DNA from: Muribaculaceae bacterium
GTDB taxonomy: Bacteria; Bacteroidota; Bacteroidia; Bacteroidales; Muribaculaceae
DNA length: 9,490 bases
Assembly (NCBI GenBank): GCA_029057255.1
Contig: JAICZO010000087.1
Span: forward strand, 1-9,490
Reading direction: 5' to 3'
Position 1 is the stretch's first letter, and each line of letters begins with the position of its first letter. The notes under the pieces are model-generated. The model had not been told where the DNA came from, made no database searches, and saw nothing but the letters and a program-made list of their open reading frames with translations. Made by a program: the position numbers and the translations under genes. This document shows positions 1 to 6,534 of this stretch, piece after piece.

Positions 1-618
1 TGCGAATTCAACGCCGCCATACGCGCCAACGTGCTCTACCGCGAGGAGGAACTCACTGCCGGCGATATGCTCATCGTCGCCCGCAACCACTATTTCACAA
101 AGAAAGTACCCGGCATCGACTTCGTGGCAAACGGCGACATCCTCACCGTCAGACGGGTATACGGCACCGAGATACGCTACGGCCTGCGCTTCGCCGACCT
201 GTGCCTGGCGATGGCCGCCGACCCCTCGGACCCCGAGGCCGAACCGCCCACATTCGATGCAAAGATACTGCTTGACACTCTCTCCGACCCTGCCGCCACT
301 GTCTCGCAGGAGACATGGAACACGCTCTACTACGCCGTTTTGGGCGACAACGACCGCTACGGCGACATGCCCGTGGAGCAGCGCTTCAAGGGGCTGCGGG
401 CCGACCCGTACTGGAACGCCCTTCAGGTCAAATACGCCTACGCCGTCACCTGCCACAAGGCACAGGGCGGACAGTGGGAGAATGTCTTCGTCGACCTGTC
501 ATACATACCCGACGACGCCCTGGGGATGTCGCTCTACCGGTGGTTCTACACCGCCGTCACAAGAGCGCGGCGCAAGCTCTTCCTCATAGCACCGCCTGAA
601 GCCCTCGTAGAAAAATGA
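1..618 (+). CDS. RecD2/UvrD-like ATP-dependent DNA helicase, C-terminal part (5' end outside window)
   Basis: The reading frame is open from base 1 and ends at TGA 616-618, so 205 C-terminal residues are visible and the true start lies upstream. The end of the protein carries the UvrD_C_2 signature: a motif V-like segment YAVTCHKAQGGQW (about 436-474) followed by the motif VI-like WFYTAVTRARRKLFLI (541-588), where the arginine of TRA is the usual ATP-contacting residue. This pairing is typical of RecD2-like superfamily 1 helicases, which use ATP to unwind DNA in repair. The Walker A and B half is not in the window, so subfamily and activity cannot be judged. The gene converges on rfbC with only 2 bases between stop codons and no visible terminator hairpin. 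It could also be described as an exodeoxyribonuclease V alpha-like ATPase. The family call is firm; the substrate is unknown. Confidence 0.88.
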   Translation, partial: CEFNAAIRANVLYREEELTAGDMLIVARNHYFTKKVPGIDFVANGDILTVRRVYGTEIRYGLRFADLCLAMAADPSDPEAEPPTFDAKILLDTLSDPAATVSQETWNTLYYAVLGDNDRYGDMPVEQRFKGLRADPYWNALQVKYAYAVTCHKAQGGQWENVFVDLSYIPDDALGMSLYRWFYTAVTRARRKLFLIAPPEALVEK

Positions 619-620
619 AA

Positions 621-1175
621 TCAATAGGTGAATTTCTCGCACTCGTCCCAGCTGACGCCGCGGCGGTCCTTGTCGGAGAGCAGCATCTCGTCAGCCGCAA
701 AAGGCCACTCGATGCCCACCGAGGCATCGTCGGGGCGCAGTGTGCGCTCGGCGCCGGGGCAGTAGTAGTTGTCGACCTTATACTGGAAGCGCGCACGCTC
801 GCTGAGCACGGCGAAGCCGTGGGCGAAGCCGCGGGGTATGAAAAGCATGCGGCCGTTGTCCTCCGACAGCTCCACGCAGATATGCCGCCCGAAGGTGGGC
901 GACCCCACGCGAAGGTCGACGGCGACATCAACGATGGCGCCCTCGCTCACCCGCACGAGCTTGGCCTGCGAGGCCGCGCCCGCCTGATAGTGGAGACCGC
1001 GCACCACGCCGCGGCTCGAGAGAGACTCGTTCTCCTGCACGAAATCGACATGCCGCCCTATGGCGCGCTCGAAGACGTCGCGGCGGAAAGTCTCGCAGAA
1101 ATAACCACGGGCGTCATTATGACGCACCGGTTCTATAAGCCATACATCGGCAAGTGGGGTCGGGGTGAAATTCAT
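621..1175 (-). CDS. rfbC: dTDP-4-dehydrorhamnose 3,5-epimerase
   Basis: A 184-residue cupin enzyme of the RmlC/RfbC family, of normal family length. RmlC epimerises C3 and C5 of dTDP-4-keto-6-deoxyglucose in dTDP-L-rhamnose synthesis, a cytoplasmic step supplying surface polysaccharides. Visible landmarks are RGYFCETFR (residues 23-31), QENESLSSRGVVRGLHYQ (47-64) with the expected catalytic base His62, IPRGFAHGF (113-121), and the pattern FQYKVDNYY...ERTLRPDDASVGIEWP, with Tyr132 and Asp150 in the positions of the catalytic tyrosine and aspartate. The usual WDD or WND is PDD here, a small deviation. An in-frame TTG at 1202 would add nine residues but lies inside the predicted -7 promoter element, so ATG 1175 was chosen; it also matches the family N terminus. 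No rfbA, rfbB or rfbD is adjacent, so the gene appears to be a stand-alone member of the pathway. Its promoter faces that of the aminotransferase. Confidence 0.93.
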   Translation of the reverse strand: MNFTPTPLADVWLIEPVRHNDARGYFCETFRRDVFERAIGRHVDFVQENESLSSRGVVRGLHYQAGAASQAKLVRVSEGAIVDVAVDLRVGSPTFGRHICVELSEDNGRMLFIPRGFAHGFAVLSERARFQYKVDNYYCPGAERTLRPDDASVGIEWPFAADEMLLSDKDRRGVSWDECEKFTY

Positions 1176-1196
1176 CGGCGCCTGGTTTGAAATTAA

Positions 1197-1228
1197 TTGC
1201 AAAATTACTTAGTTTTTTTCTAACTTTG
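1197..1228 (+). promoter_or_regulatory. Predicted Bacteroidota-type promoter for the aminotransferase operon
   Basis: TTG (1197-1199) is followed after 21 bases by TAACTTTG (1221-1228), an exact match to the Bacteroidota -7 consensus TAnnTTTG. Transcription would start near 1232-1235, leaving a leader of roughly 20 A-rich bases before ATG 1256, with no Shine-Dalgarno sequence, as is common in this phylum. The promoter is interleaved with the oppositely directed rfbC promoter. Confidence 0.72.
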
Positions 1229-1231
1229 CAA
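1197..1231. repeat. 35-base imperfect dyad joining the two divergent promoters
   Basis: TTGCAAAATTA (1197-1207) and TAACTTTGCAA (1221-1231) form an 11-base inverted repeat with one mismatch and a 13-base T-rich spacer. Each arm contains the -7 box of one promoter and the -33 element of the opposite one. The symmetry may simply follow from sharing promoter elements, or it could also be a site for a dimeric regulator. It is not a terminator. Confidence 0.7.
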
Positions 1232-1232
1232 A
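1200..1232 (-). promoter_or_regulatory. Predicted Bacteroidota-type promoter for rfbC
   Basis: On the minus strand, TTTG (1232-1229) is followed after 21 bases by TAATTTTG (1207-1200), an exact match to the Bacteroidota -7 consensus TAnnTTTG with acceptable spacing to the -33 element. Transcription would begin a few bases below 1200, giving a leader of about 20 bases before ATG 1175. Motif and spacing are seen; promoter activity is inferred. Confidence 0.68.
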
Positions 1233-1255
1233 AAAAGTAATCAACAACACACCAT

Positions 1256-2461
1256 ATGCCCAAAGTATCTCACAGAGGCGACGAAATGCCGGCCTCACCA
1301 ATCCGCCGCCTGGTACCCCTGGCAAACAAAGCCATCGAGAGAGGCATCAAAGTATACCGCCTCAACATCGGCCAGCCTGACGTGCCCACGCCGCCTGAAG
1401 CCTTTGAGGCCCTGACACGCATCGACCGCAAGGTCCTCGAGTACAGCCCCTCGGAGGGTCTGCTGTCGCTGCGCAAGAAGCTGCTGCAATACTACAAGCG
1501 CTTCAACATCGACGTCGACCTGGACGACATCATCGTCACCACAGGAGGCTCCGAGGCTGTGCTGTTTGCATTCATGGCATGCCTTGACCCGGGCGACGAA
1601 ATCATCGTGCCCGAGCCGGCATACGCCAACTACATGGCATTCGCCATCTCGGCAGGTGCCAAAATCGTGACCATACCCTCGAGCATCGACGACGGCTTCG
1701 AGCTGCCGCCCGTGGAGAAATTCGAGGAACTCATAACACCCCGCACCAAAGGCATCCTCATCTGCAACCCCAACAACCCCACGGGCTACCTCTACACGAT
1801 GAAGGAAATGCTTCAGATACGCGACCTGGTGCTCAAGCACGACCTCTTCCTCTTCTCTGACGAGGTATACCGCGAGTTCTGCTACACCGGCGCCCCCTAC
1901 ATCTCGGCATTCCACCTGCCCGGCATCGAGGACAAAGTGGTGCTCATCGACTCGGTGTCGAAGCGCTACAACGAATGCGGCATCCGCGTCGGCGCCCTCA
2001 TCACCAAGCACAAGGAGCTGAAGAAGAACGTCATGAAGTTCTGCCAGGCGCGTCTGAGCCCGCCTCTGCTCGGACAGCTCGTGGCCGAAGCATCGATCGA
2101 CACCCCCGCCGAGTACATGCTGGCCACATACAACGAGTATGTCGAGCGACGCAAGTACCTCATCGACAGAATCAACAACATACCCGGCTGCTACTCTCCG
2201 ATACCGATGGGCGCCTTCTACACCCTGGTGCGACTGCCGGTCGACGACGCCGACAAGTTCTGCCGCTGGTGCCTCGAGGAATTCAGCTACGAGGGCGAGA
2301 CAATATTCATGGCTCCCGCCTCGGGCTTCTACACCACTCCCGGCATGGGCGTCGACGAAGTGCGCATCGCATACGTGCTCAAGAAAGAAGACCTCGGCCG
2401 CGCCATGACTGTGCTCGCCAAGGCTCTCGAAGCATACCCCGGCCGTGTCGACCGACGATAA
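1256..2461 (+). CDS. Class I/II pyridoxal-phosphate aminotransferase (aspartate aminotransferase-like)
   Basis: A 401-residue fold-type I PLP enzyme, full length for the family and cytoplasmic (no signal peptide). It should transfer an amino group between an amino acid and a 2-oxo acid. The substrate pocket cannot be assigned, but aspartate or aromatic amino acids are likely. Landmarks: LNIGQPDVPTPP near the N terminus; CNPNNPTG (residues 170-177) with the cofactor-contacting Asn174; SDEVY with Asp202 and Tyr205, which bind the pyridine nitrogen and the phenolic oxygen; DSVSKRYNECGIRVGAL with Schiff-base Lys236; and VRIAYV with Arg370, the expected carboxylate-binding arginine. The stretch after the lysine (RYNECGIR) differs from the MTGWR form of classical AspC and marks a distinct subgroup. 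The ATG at 1256 is supported by the promoter just upstream and by the family-like N terminus ending in MPASPIRRL. It is the first gene of a three-gene unit, 23 bases before the methyltransferase. Confidence 0.93.
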   Translation: MPKVSHRGDEMPASPIRRLVPLANKAIERGIKVYRLNIGQPDVPTPPEAFEALTRIDRKVLEYSPSEGLLSLRKKLLQYYKRFNIDVDLDDIIVTTGGSEAVLFAFMACLDPGDEIIVPEPAYANYMAFAISAGAKIVTIPSSIDDGFELPPVEKFEELITPRTKGILICNPNNPTGYLYTMKEMLQIRDLVLKHDLFLFSDEVYREFCYTGAPYISAFHLPGIEDKVVLIDSVSKRYNECGIRVGALITKHKELKKNVMKFCQARLSPPLLGQLVAEASIDTPAEYMLATYNEYVERRKYLIDRINNIPGCYSPIPMGAFYTLVRLPVDDADKFCRWCLEEFSYEGETIFMAPASGFYTTPGMGVDEVRIAYVLKKEDLGRAMTVLAKALEAYPGRVDRR

Positions 2462-2484
2462 GAGTTAACCCACAGCAACACCCT

Positions 2485-3012
2485 ATGCAGAAGAAAACAA
2501 TACGCGAGATGGGGCGCGACACCATCGAGCAGTTCAAGGCGAGGCGCAAGATGCCCGTCGTGATGGTGCTCGACAACGTACGCTCGCTCAACAACATAGG
2601 CGCGATTTTCAGGACTTGCGACGGCTTCGCCGCCGAGGCTGTCGTGCTTTGCGGCATATCGGCCACGCCGCCATCGCCCGAAATCCACAAGACCGCGCTC
2701 GGCGCCGAAGAGTCGATGGACTGGCGCTACTTCAGCACCACGGCCGAAGCCGTCGACGCCCTCAAGGCCGAGGGATACACCATCGTATGCCTCGAGCAGG
2801 TCAAGGACAGCGTCTCGCTCGACAGGCTCACCCTCGACAGCAACAGCCGCTACGCCCTCATCGCGGGCAACGAAGTCGACGGCGTCGACCAGAACATCGT
2901 GGACCGCGCCGACTTCTGCCTCGAGATACCGCAGAGCGGCACCAAACACTCGCTCAACGTCTCAGTCTCCTCGGCTGTGGCGCTGTGGGAGTTCTACAAA
3001 CAACTGTACTGA
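2485..3012 (+). CDS. SpoU/TrmH-family RNA 2'-O-ribose methyltransferase
   Basis: A 175-residue SPOUT enzyme made essentially of the trefoil-knot catalytic domain, without the N-terminal L30e-like RNA-binding domain of RlmB or TsnR types. It should transfer a methyl group from S-adenosylmethionine to a ribose 2'-OH in tRNA or rRNA; the target nucleotide cannot be told. Motif 1 is VLDNVRSLNNIGAIFRTCDG (residues 28-47) with Asn37 and the catalytic Arg43. Motif 2 includes IAGNEVDGV (126-134) with Glu130. Motif 3 is IPQSGTKHSLNVSVSSAVAL (148-167) with Ser156 and Asn158. ATG 2485 was chosen although the frame is open further upstream, because that extension is out-of-frame translation of the aminotransferase gene. 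The gene follows the aminotransferase by 23 bases, and its TGA stop shares its A with the ATG of the next gene, which suggests translational coupling. Confidence 0.92.
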   Translation: MQKKTIREMGRDTIEQFKARRKMPVVMVLDNVRSLNNIGAIFRTCDGFAAEAVVLCGISATPPSPEIHKTALGAEESMDWRYFSTTAEAVDALKAEGYTIVCLEQVKDSVSLDRLTLDSNSRYALIAGNEVDGVDQNIVDRADFCLEIPQSGTKHSLNVSVSSAVALWEFYKQLY

Positions 3013-3926
3013 TGAAAGATACCGACATCATATTCCCGGCTCCGCTCAAGCGGGGCGACAAGATAGCCATCTGCTCGCCGGCAGGACGCATCAAAGAGAA
3101 TATCGTCAACGATGCCGCACAGGTGCTCCGCGCACAGGGATACCGCGTCGAAATCATGCCTCATGCCCTCGGGCAAAGCGGCAACTTCAGCGGCACCCCC
3201 GACGAGCGCTACGCCGACATCAAGGCCGCATTCGCCGACCCCGAGACACGTGCCATCCTCTGCTCGCGTGGAGGCTACGGCGTGGTGCATATCATGGACC
3301 GTCTCGCCGCACTGCCCCTTGAGAAGGACCCCAAGTGGGTGATAGGCTTCTCCGACATATCGGCACTGCACGCGCTGATGGCGACCAAAGGCATAGCGAG
3401 CATCCACTCGTCGATGTGCGCACATATCAAAAAAGGCGCCGCCGACCCCGACAACCGCGACCTCTTCGCCATACTTCGCGGCGAGCGTCCCGTGCACATC
3501 TTCGACAGCCACGACTATGACCGCCAGGGTCTCGTCACAGGCATACTCCGCGGCGGCAACCTCGCCGTCCTCGCCGAGCTTATCAACACCCCCTACGATG
3601 TTTTTCAGCCCGACACCATCCTCTTCCTCGAGGATGTCGCCGAGCCGATTTACAAAATCGAGCGTATATTCTACCAGCTGAGGCTGAGCGGAGTGCTCGC
3701 CAGGATAAAAGGTCTGATTGTGGGGCAATTCACCGAGTACAAGGCCGACGACAACTACAAGGACATGGAGACCATGATACGCGATGCCGTGGCAGGCTAC
3801 AGCTTCCCCGTGGCATATAACGTGCCCGTAGGCCATGTCGACCACAACATACCGCTGATAGAGTCAGCCAAGGTGACTCTCAAGGTCAGCCCGTCAGGAC
3901 GCAACAGCATCATATTCCACCGCTGA
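3012..3926 (+). CDS. LD-carboxypeptidase (peptidase family S66, LdcA/MccF-like)
   Basis: A 304-residue serine peptidase of normal family length with no signal peptide, so probably cytoplasmic. Typical LdcA enzymes remove the terminal D-alanine from murein tetrapeptides during cell-wall recycling, while the related MccF cleaves microcin C-type compounds; LdcA is the more likely role in this housekeeping setting. The expected triad is visible: nucleophile Ser114 in GFSDISALH, Glu207 in LFLEDV, and His275 in VPVGHVDHNIPL. CSRGGYGVVHIMDRL (about residues 85-99) is the conserved stretch before the nucleophile. The start ATG (3012-3014) overlaps the methyltransferase stop by one base. The 3' end overlaps the oppositely oriented kinase gene by 17 bases. 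A longer reading upstream in this frame is translation of the methyltransferase gene in the wrong frame and was discarded. Confidence 0.93.
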   Translation: MKDTDIIFPAPLKRGDKIAICSPAGRIKENIVNDAAQVLRAQGYRVEIMPHALGQSGNFSGTPDERYADIKAAFADPETRAILCSRGGYGVVHIMDRLAALPLEKDPKWVIGFSDISALHALMATKGIASIHSSMCAHIKKGAADPDNRDLFAILRGERPVHIFDSHDYDRQGLVTGILRGGNLAVLAELINTPYDVFQPDTILFLEDVAEPIYKIERIFYQLRLSGVLARIKGLIVGQFTEYKADDNYKDMETMIRDAVAGYSFPVAYNVPVGHVDHNIPLIESAKVTLKVSPSGRNSIIFHR

Positions 3927-5169
3927 GCCGTATCTCGAAGCGCGTGAGACCGTCGTCGGAATCGGTCGAGAGACTGTAGCCGAAGCCGTGGCGCGCCAGC
4001 ACCTCTCTGACGAAGGTCAGGCCTATGCCCTGCCCCGACGGCTTGTCGGTGAAAAAGGGCGTGAAAATCTTGCCGGCCTTCTCGGGCGTTATGCCGCTGC
4101 CGTTGTCGGTGACGGTCACGGATACGGGATTGGCGCAGACGCCGACACTTATCACACCGCCGGGACGCGATATGCTCTCGGCGGCGTTTTTCACTATATT
4201 GACCAGCACCTGCTCCATCATGGGCCAGTCGACATCGACCACAGGCCCGCGCTCGGGCACGTCGATATGCAGGGTGATGCCGCGCTGCGAGCACATACTC
4301 TCGAGGAAGGCGCTCATGCCCGCCACTGCCTTGCCAAGCTCCACAGGCGAGCGGACGGGGTCGGGCATGCGCACTACATCGGCGAAGCGCCCGATAAACT
4401 CCGACAGGCCGAAAGCACGGTCGCGGCATGCCGATATGATGGCGTCGGAGTCCTCGCCGAAGCCCTCGAGGACTCCCAGGGCTGTGGTCAGCCCTGCTAC
4501 GGTATTGTTCACCTCGTGCGCTATCAGCCTGATAAGCTTCTCATAAGCCTCCTTCTCGGCCGACGTCACAGGGTCGGTGACATTCTCGATGATATAGAAA
4601 CTCTGCCTGACACCGTTCTCGAGGAAGTGGCGGCGCGAACACCGCAGCACAGTGCCGTCGGGGCGGCGGAAGGTGGCGTCCGTGCCGTCGCTGAGATCTC
4701 TGATGGCATCGGGCACGGTATCGGAGCCTGTCATGCGTCGGGCGGCAGGGTTGCATATGCGCACCTCGCCGTCAAATCCGCACACTATTATGCCCGAGGG
4801 CGACACCTCGGCGAGCAGGCTCAGCAGGTGGCGCTGCTCGAGAATCGACACCCTCTGGTCGTGCAGACGCCCCATCATGTCGTTGAAGAGCGAGGCAAGA
4901 CGGTCGATGTCGGGCTGCCCGGTTGTGCGCAGGCGCACGTTCCAGTCGTCGGCACGCAGCAGGTCCATAGCATCGTTGAGCGCCCCCATAGGCCTCATGA
5001 CCTTGCGGAAGAATACCGCAGCGAGCGCCGCAACGGCCACAAGCATGACCTCGGAGGCAAAGAACAGCCACGGACGGCTGCCGTAGCTGAGCACCATCAG
5101 CGTCACGTAGGCCGGGAGCTGAAGGAGCAGAAACAATATGTAGAACGAACGCAGCGACATCACCGTCAT
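3910..5169 (-). CDS. Membrane sensor histidine kinase (HAMP-PAS-HATPase), NtrB/NtrY-like
   Basis: A 419-residue kinase, partner of the response regulator encoded 3 bases upstream. Two membrane segments (about residues 9-29 and 34-54) are separated by only about five residues, so there is no periplasmic sensor domain. A HAMP linker follows (about 55-105), then a PAS-like domain (about 113-195, with SPSGIIVCGFDGEVRICNPA). The H-box is RLIAHEVNNTVAGL with phosphoacceptor His218; the usual HEIKNPL proline is threonine. The ATPase domain keeps the N-box VLVNIVKNAAES (Asn328), the G1 box TDNGSGI (Asp355) and the F/G2 region FTPFFTDKPSGQGIGL (369-384). The kinase should autophosphorylate and pass phosphate to Asp50 of the regulator; the signal is unknown. 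Translation could begin at Met1 (5169) or Met4 (5160); Met1 was kept because it lies just after the regulator stop. Its last 17 bases overlap the LD-carboxypeptidase gene from the other strand. Confidence 0.92.
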   Translation of the reverse strand: MTVMSLRSFYILFLLLQLPAYVTLMVLSYGSRPWLFFASEVMLVAVAALAAVFFRKVMRPMGALNDAMDLLRADDWNVRLRTTGQPDIDRLASLFNDMMGRLHDQRVSILEQRHLLSLLAEVSPSGIIVCGFDGEVRICNPAARRMTGSDTVPDAIRDLSDGTDATFRRPDGTVLRCSRRHFLENGVRQSFYIIENVTDPVTSAEKEAYEKLIRLIAHEVNNTVAGLTTALGVLEGFGEDSDAIISACRDRAFGLSEFIGRFADVVRMPDPVRSPVELGKAVAGMSAFLESMCSQRGITLHIDVPERGPVVDVDWPMMEQVLVNIVKNAAESISRPGGVISVGVCANPVSVTVTDNGSGITPEKAGKIFTPFFTDKPSGQGIGLTFVREVLARHGFGYSLSTDSDDGLTRFEIRLSGGI

Positions 5170-5172
5170 CTA

Positions 5173-6486
5173 TCAGTTAAGGCCGTATTTCTCCATGCGC
5201 CGGTAGAGGGCCTGGCGCGTAAGGCCGAGCGACGCTGCCGCCTGCGATATATTGCCGCGGGCATCGGCAAGCGCCTTGGCTATCCTGGCGCGCTCCATCT
5301 CGCCGAGAGTGCCTCGCGGCTGGGCGGGGGCCGATGTGTGGCAGGCACGGAAATCGTCGGCGGTCAGCACGCCGTGCCCCGACAGCAGACATGTGCGCTC
5401 GACAAGGTTGCGCAGCTCGCGGATGTTGCCCGGGAAAGGCAGTCCGCGCAGAAAAGCCGAGGCCGAGGCGTCAAGCTCCACCTGCCCCAGCGACGGATTG
5501 GCCGCGCACAGCCGCTCGCAGAAATGGCGGGCGAGAGCCGGGATGTCGGAGGCGCGGTCGCGCAGCGGAGGCAGCGCCACGCTGACAAGGTTGATACGGT
5601 AGTAAAGGTCTTCTCTGAACGTGCGCTCGGCCACCATAGCGGGCAGGTCGGCGTTGGTGGCACACACCACGCGCACGTCGACACGGCACGGACGGCTCGA
5701 GCCGAGAGGCTCGAAGGTATGGTCCTGAAGCACGCGCAGCAGCTTGACCTGCGAGGCGGCGTCGAGCTCGCCTATTTCGTCAAGGAATATAGTGCCTCCG
5801 TCGGCAGCCTCGAAGCGGCCCACACGGTCGGACACGGCACCGGTGAAGGCGCCCTTGCGGTGACCGAACATCTCGCTCTCGAAGAGCGACTGCGATATGC
5901 CGCCGAGATTGACCTTGACAAAGGGTCCGGCGGCGCGGCGGCTGTTGCGGTGTATGGCCTCGGCGACAAGCTCCTTGCCGGTGCCGCTCTCGCCTGTTAT
6001 CAGCACCGGGGCGTCGGTAGGCGCCACCCTCGCCACGACCGACAGCACATCCTCGAGGCGGCTGTGACTGCCGACTATTCCGGCGCGGTCGAAGTCGCCC
6101 TTGGCGCCGTCGTCGGCCGAGTTCATGCCGATGGCGGTCTCGATGCGTGCGAGCAGGCCGCGGTTGTCCCACGGCTTGGTGATGAAGTCGAAAGCGCCGG
6201 CGCGCATGCCCTCCACGGCAAGGTCGATCGAGCCCCAGGCCGTCATGAGGATGACCGGCACGCCGGGGCGGAAGATACGCACCTTCTGCAGCAGCTCCAG
6301 ACCCTCGCGGCCGCTTGTGCCGCGGGTGAAGTTCATATCCATGAGGATAAGCTCGGGCGCAATACGACGCACCGCGTCGACCGCCGATTCGGGGTCGGAC
6401 GCGGTGACGGTCTCGTAGCCCGCTCTGCCGAGGAGGAAGCGGAGCGAGGAGAGAATGGTGCTGTCGTCGTCAATAACAAGTATCAT
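5173..6486 (-). CDS. NtrC-family sigma54-dependent response regulator
   Basis: A 437-residue regulator with three intact parts. The receiver domain (1-120) has the acidic pocket Asp6-Asp8, phosphoacceptor Asp50, Thr82 and Lys104. The AAA+ domain (about 137-370) has Walker A GESGTGKE (165-172), the sigma54-contacting loop GAFTGA (212-217), Walker B TIFLDEIGE (Asp236, Glu237), and arginine fingers in FREDLYYR (Arg291, Arg297). A Fis-type helix-turn-helix closes the protein (411-436, GNISQAAASLGLTRQALYRR). Once phosphorylated it should oligomerise and use ATP to open sigma54 promoters. The ATG is fixed because the first beta strand (ILVIDDD) starts at residue 2. It is followed by the kinase gene after 3 bases and preceded by tolC 48 bases away, so control of the neighbouring exporter operon is a reasonable inference; no sigma54 promoter is visible in the window. 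Confidence 0.95.
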   Translation of the reverse strand: MILVIDDDSTILSSLRFLLGRAGYETVTASDPESAVDAVRRIAPELILMDMNFTRGTSGREGLELLQKVRIFRPGVPVILMTAWGSIDLAVEGMRAGAFDFITKPWDNRGLLARIETAIGMNSADDGAKGDFDRAGIVGSHSRLEDVLSVVARVAPTDAPVLITGESGTGKELVAEAIHRNSRRAAGPFVKVNLGGISQSLFESEMFGHRKGAFTGAVSDRVGRFEAADGGTIFLDEIGELDAASQVKLLRVLQDHTFEPLGSSRPCRVDVRVVCATNADLPAMVAERTFREDLYYRINLVSVALPPLRDRASDIPALARHFCERLCAANPSLGQVELDASASAFLRGLPFPGNIRELRNLVERTCLLSGHGVLTADDFRACHTSAPAQPRGTLGEMERARIAKALADARGNISQAAASLGLTRQALYRRMEKYGLN

Positions 6487-6493
6487 CAGGGCA

Positions 6494-6524
6494 CAAAGTT
6501 AGCTCTTTTTCACCACAACACATA
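6494..6524 (-). promoter_or_regulatory. Predicted promoter for the regulator-kinase pair, very close to the ATG
   Basis: TAACTTTG on the minus strand (6501-6494) matches the Bacteroidota -7 consensus exactly and is the same octamer as in the aminotransferase promoter. A weak -33 candidate, TATG (6524-6521), lies 19 bases upstream. Only 7 bases separate the box from the ATG at 6486, so a transcript from it would have almost no leader. The regulator could instead be read through from the tolC operon. Confidence 0.5.
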
Positions 6525-6534
6525 GAGTGTCGCA

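Noticed and set aside
615..1190. Plus-strand open frame antisense to rfbC
   Set aside because: RfbC on the minus strand carries its catalytic residues and a promoter; the plus-strand translation has no recognisable features.
1211..1238. T-run and A-run around the divergent dyad resembling a terminator
   Set aside because: The stem is AT-rich with a 13-base loop, and it lies between two divergent starts, where no transcript end is expected; promoter elements explain it better.
1975..2484. Possible N-terminal extension of the methyltransferase, overlapping the aminotransferase gene
   Set aside because: The extension is rich in Arg, His and Pro, as expected for out-of-frame reading of the aminotransferase gene. 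The conserved protein begins at Met 2485.
3988..6525. Very long (845-codon) open frame on the plus strand, antisense to the kinase and regulator genes
   Set aside because: Kinase and regulator lie in the same codon phase, and this frame is exactly codon-aligned antisense to both. It stops only where the sense genes use TTA, CTA or TCA, which are rare in this GC-rich coding. The translation shows no recognisable domain, and the sense proteins are complete.
6487..6534. Possible sigma54 promoter (GG...GC) upstream of the regulator
   Set aside because: The only GG and GC pair there has a 9-base spacing, not the required 10, and the flanking bases do not match TGGCAC or TTGCA.
6520..6534. Possible terminator hairpin after tolC
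   Set aside because: Only a 4-base ACAC/GTGT stem can be drawn, with no following T-run on the minus strand.
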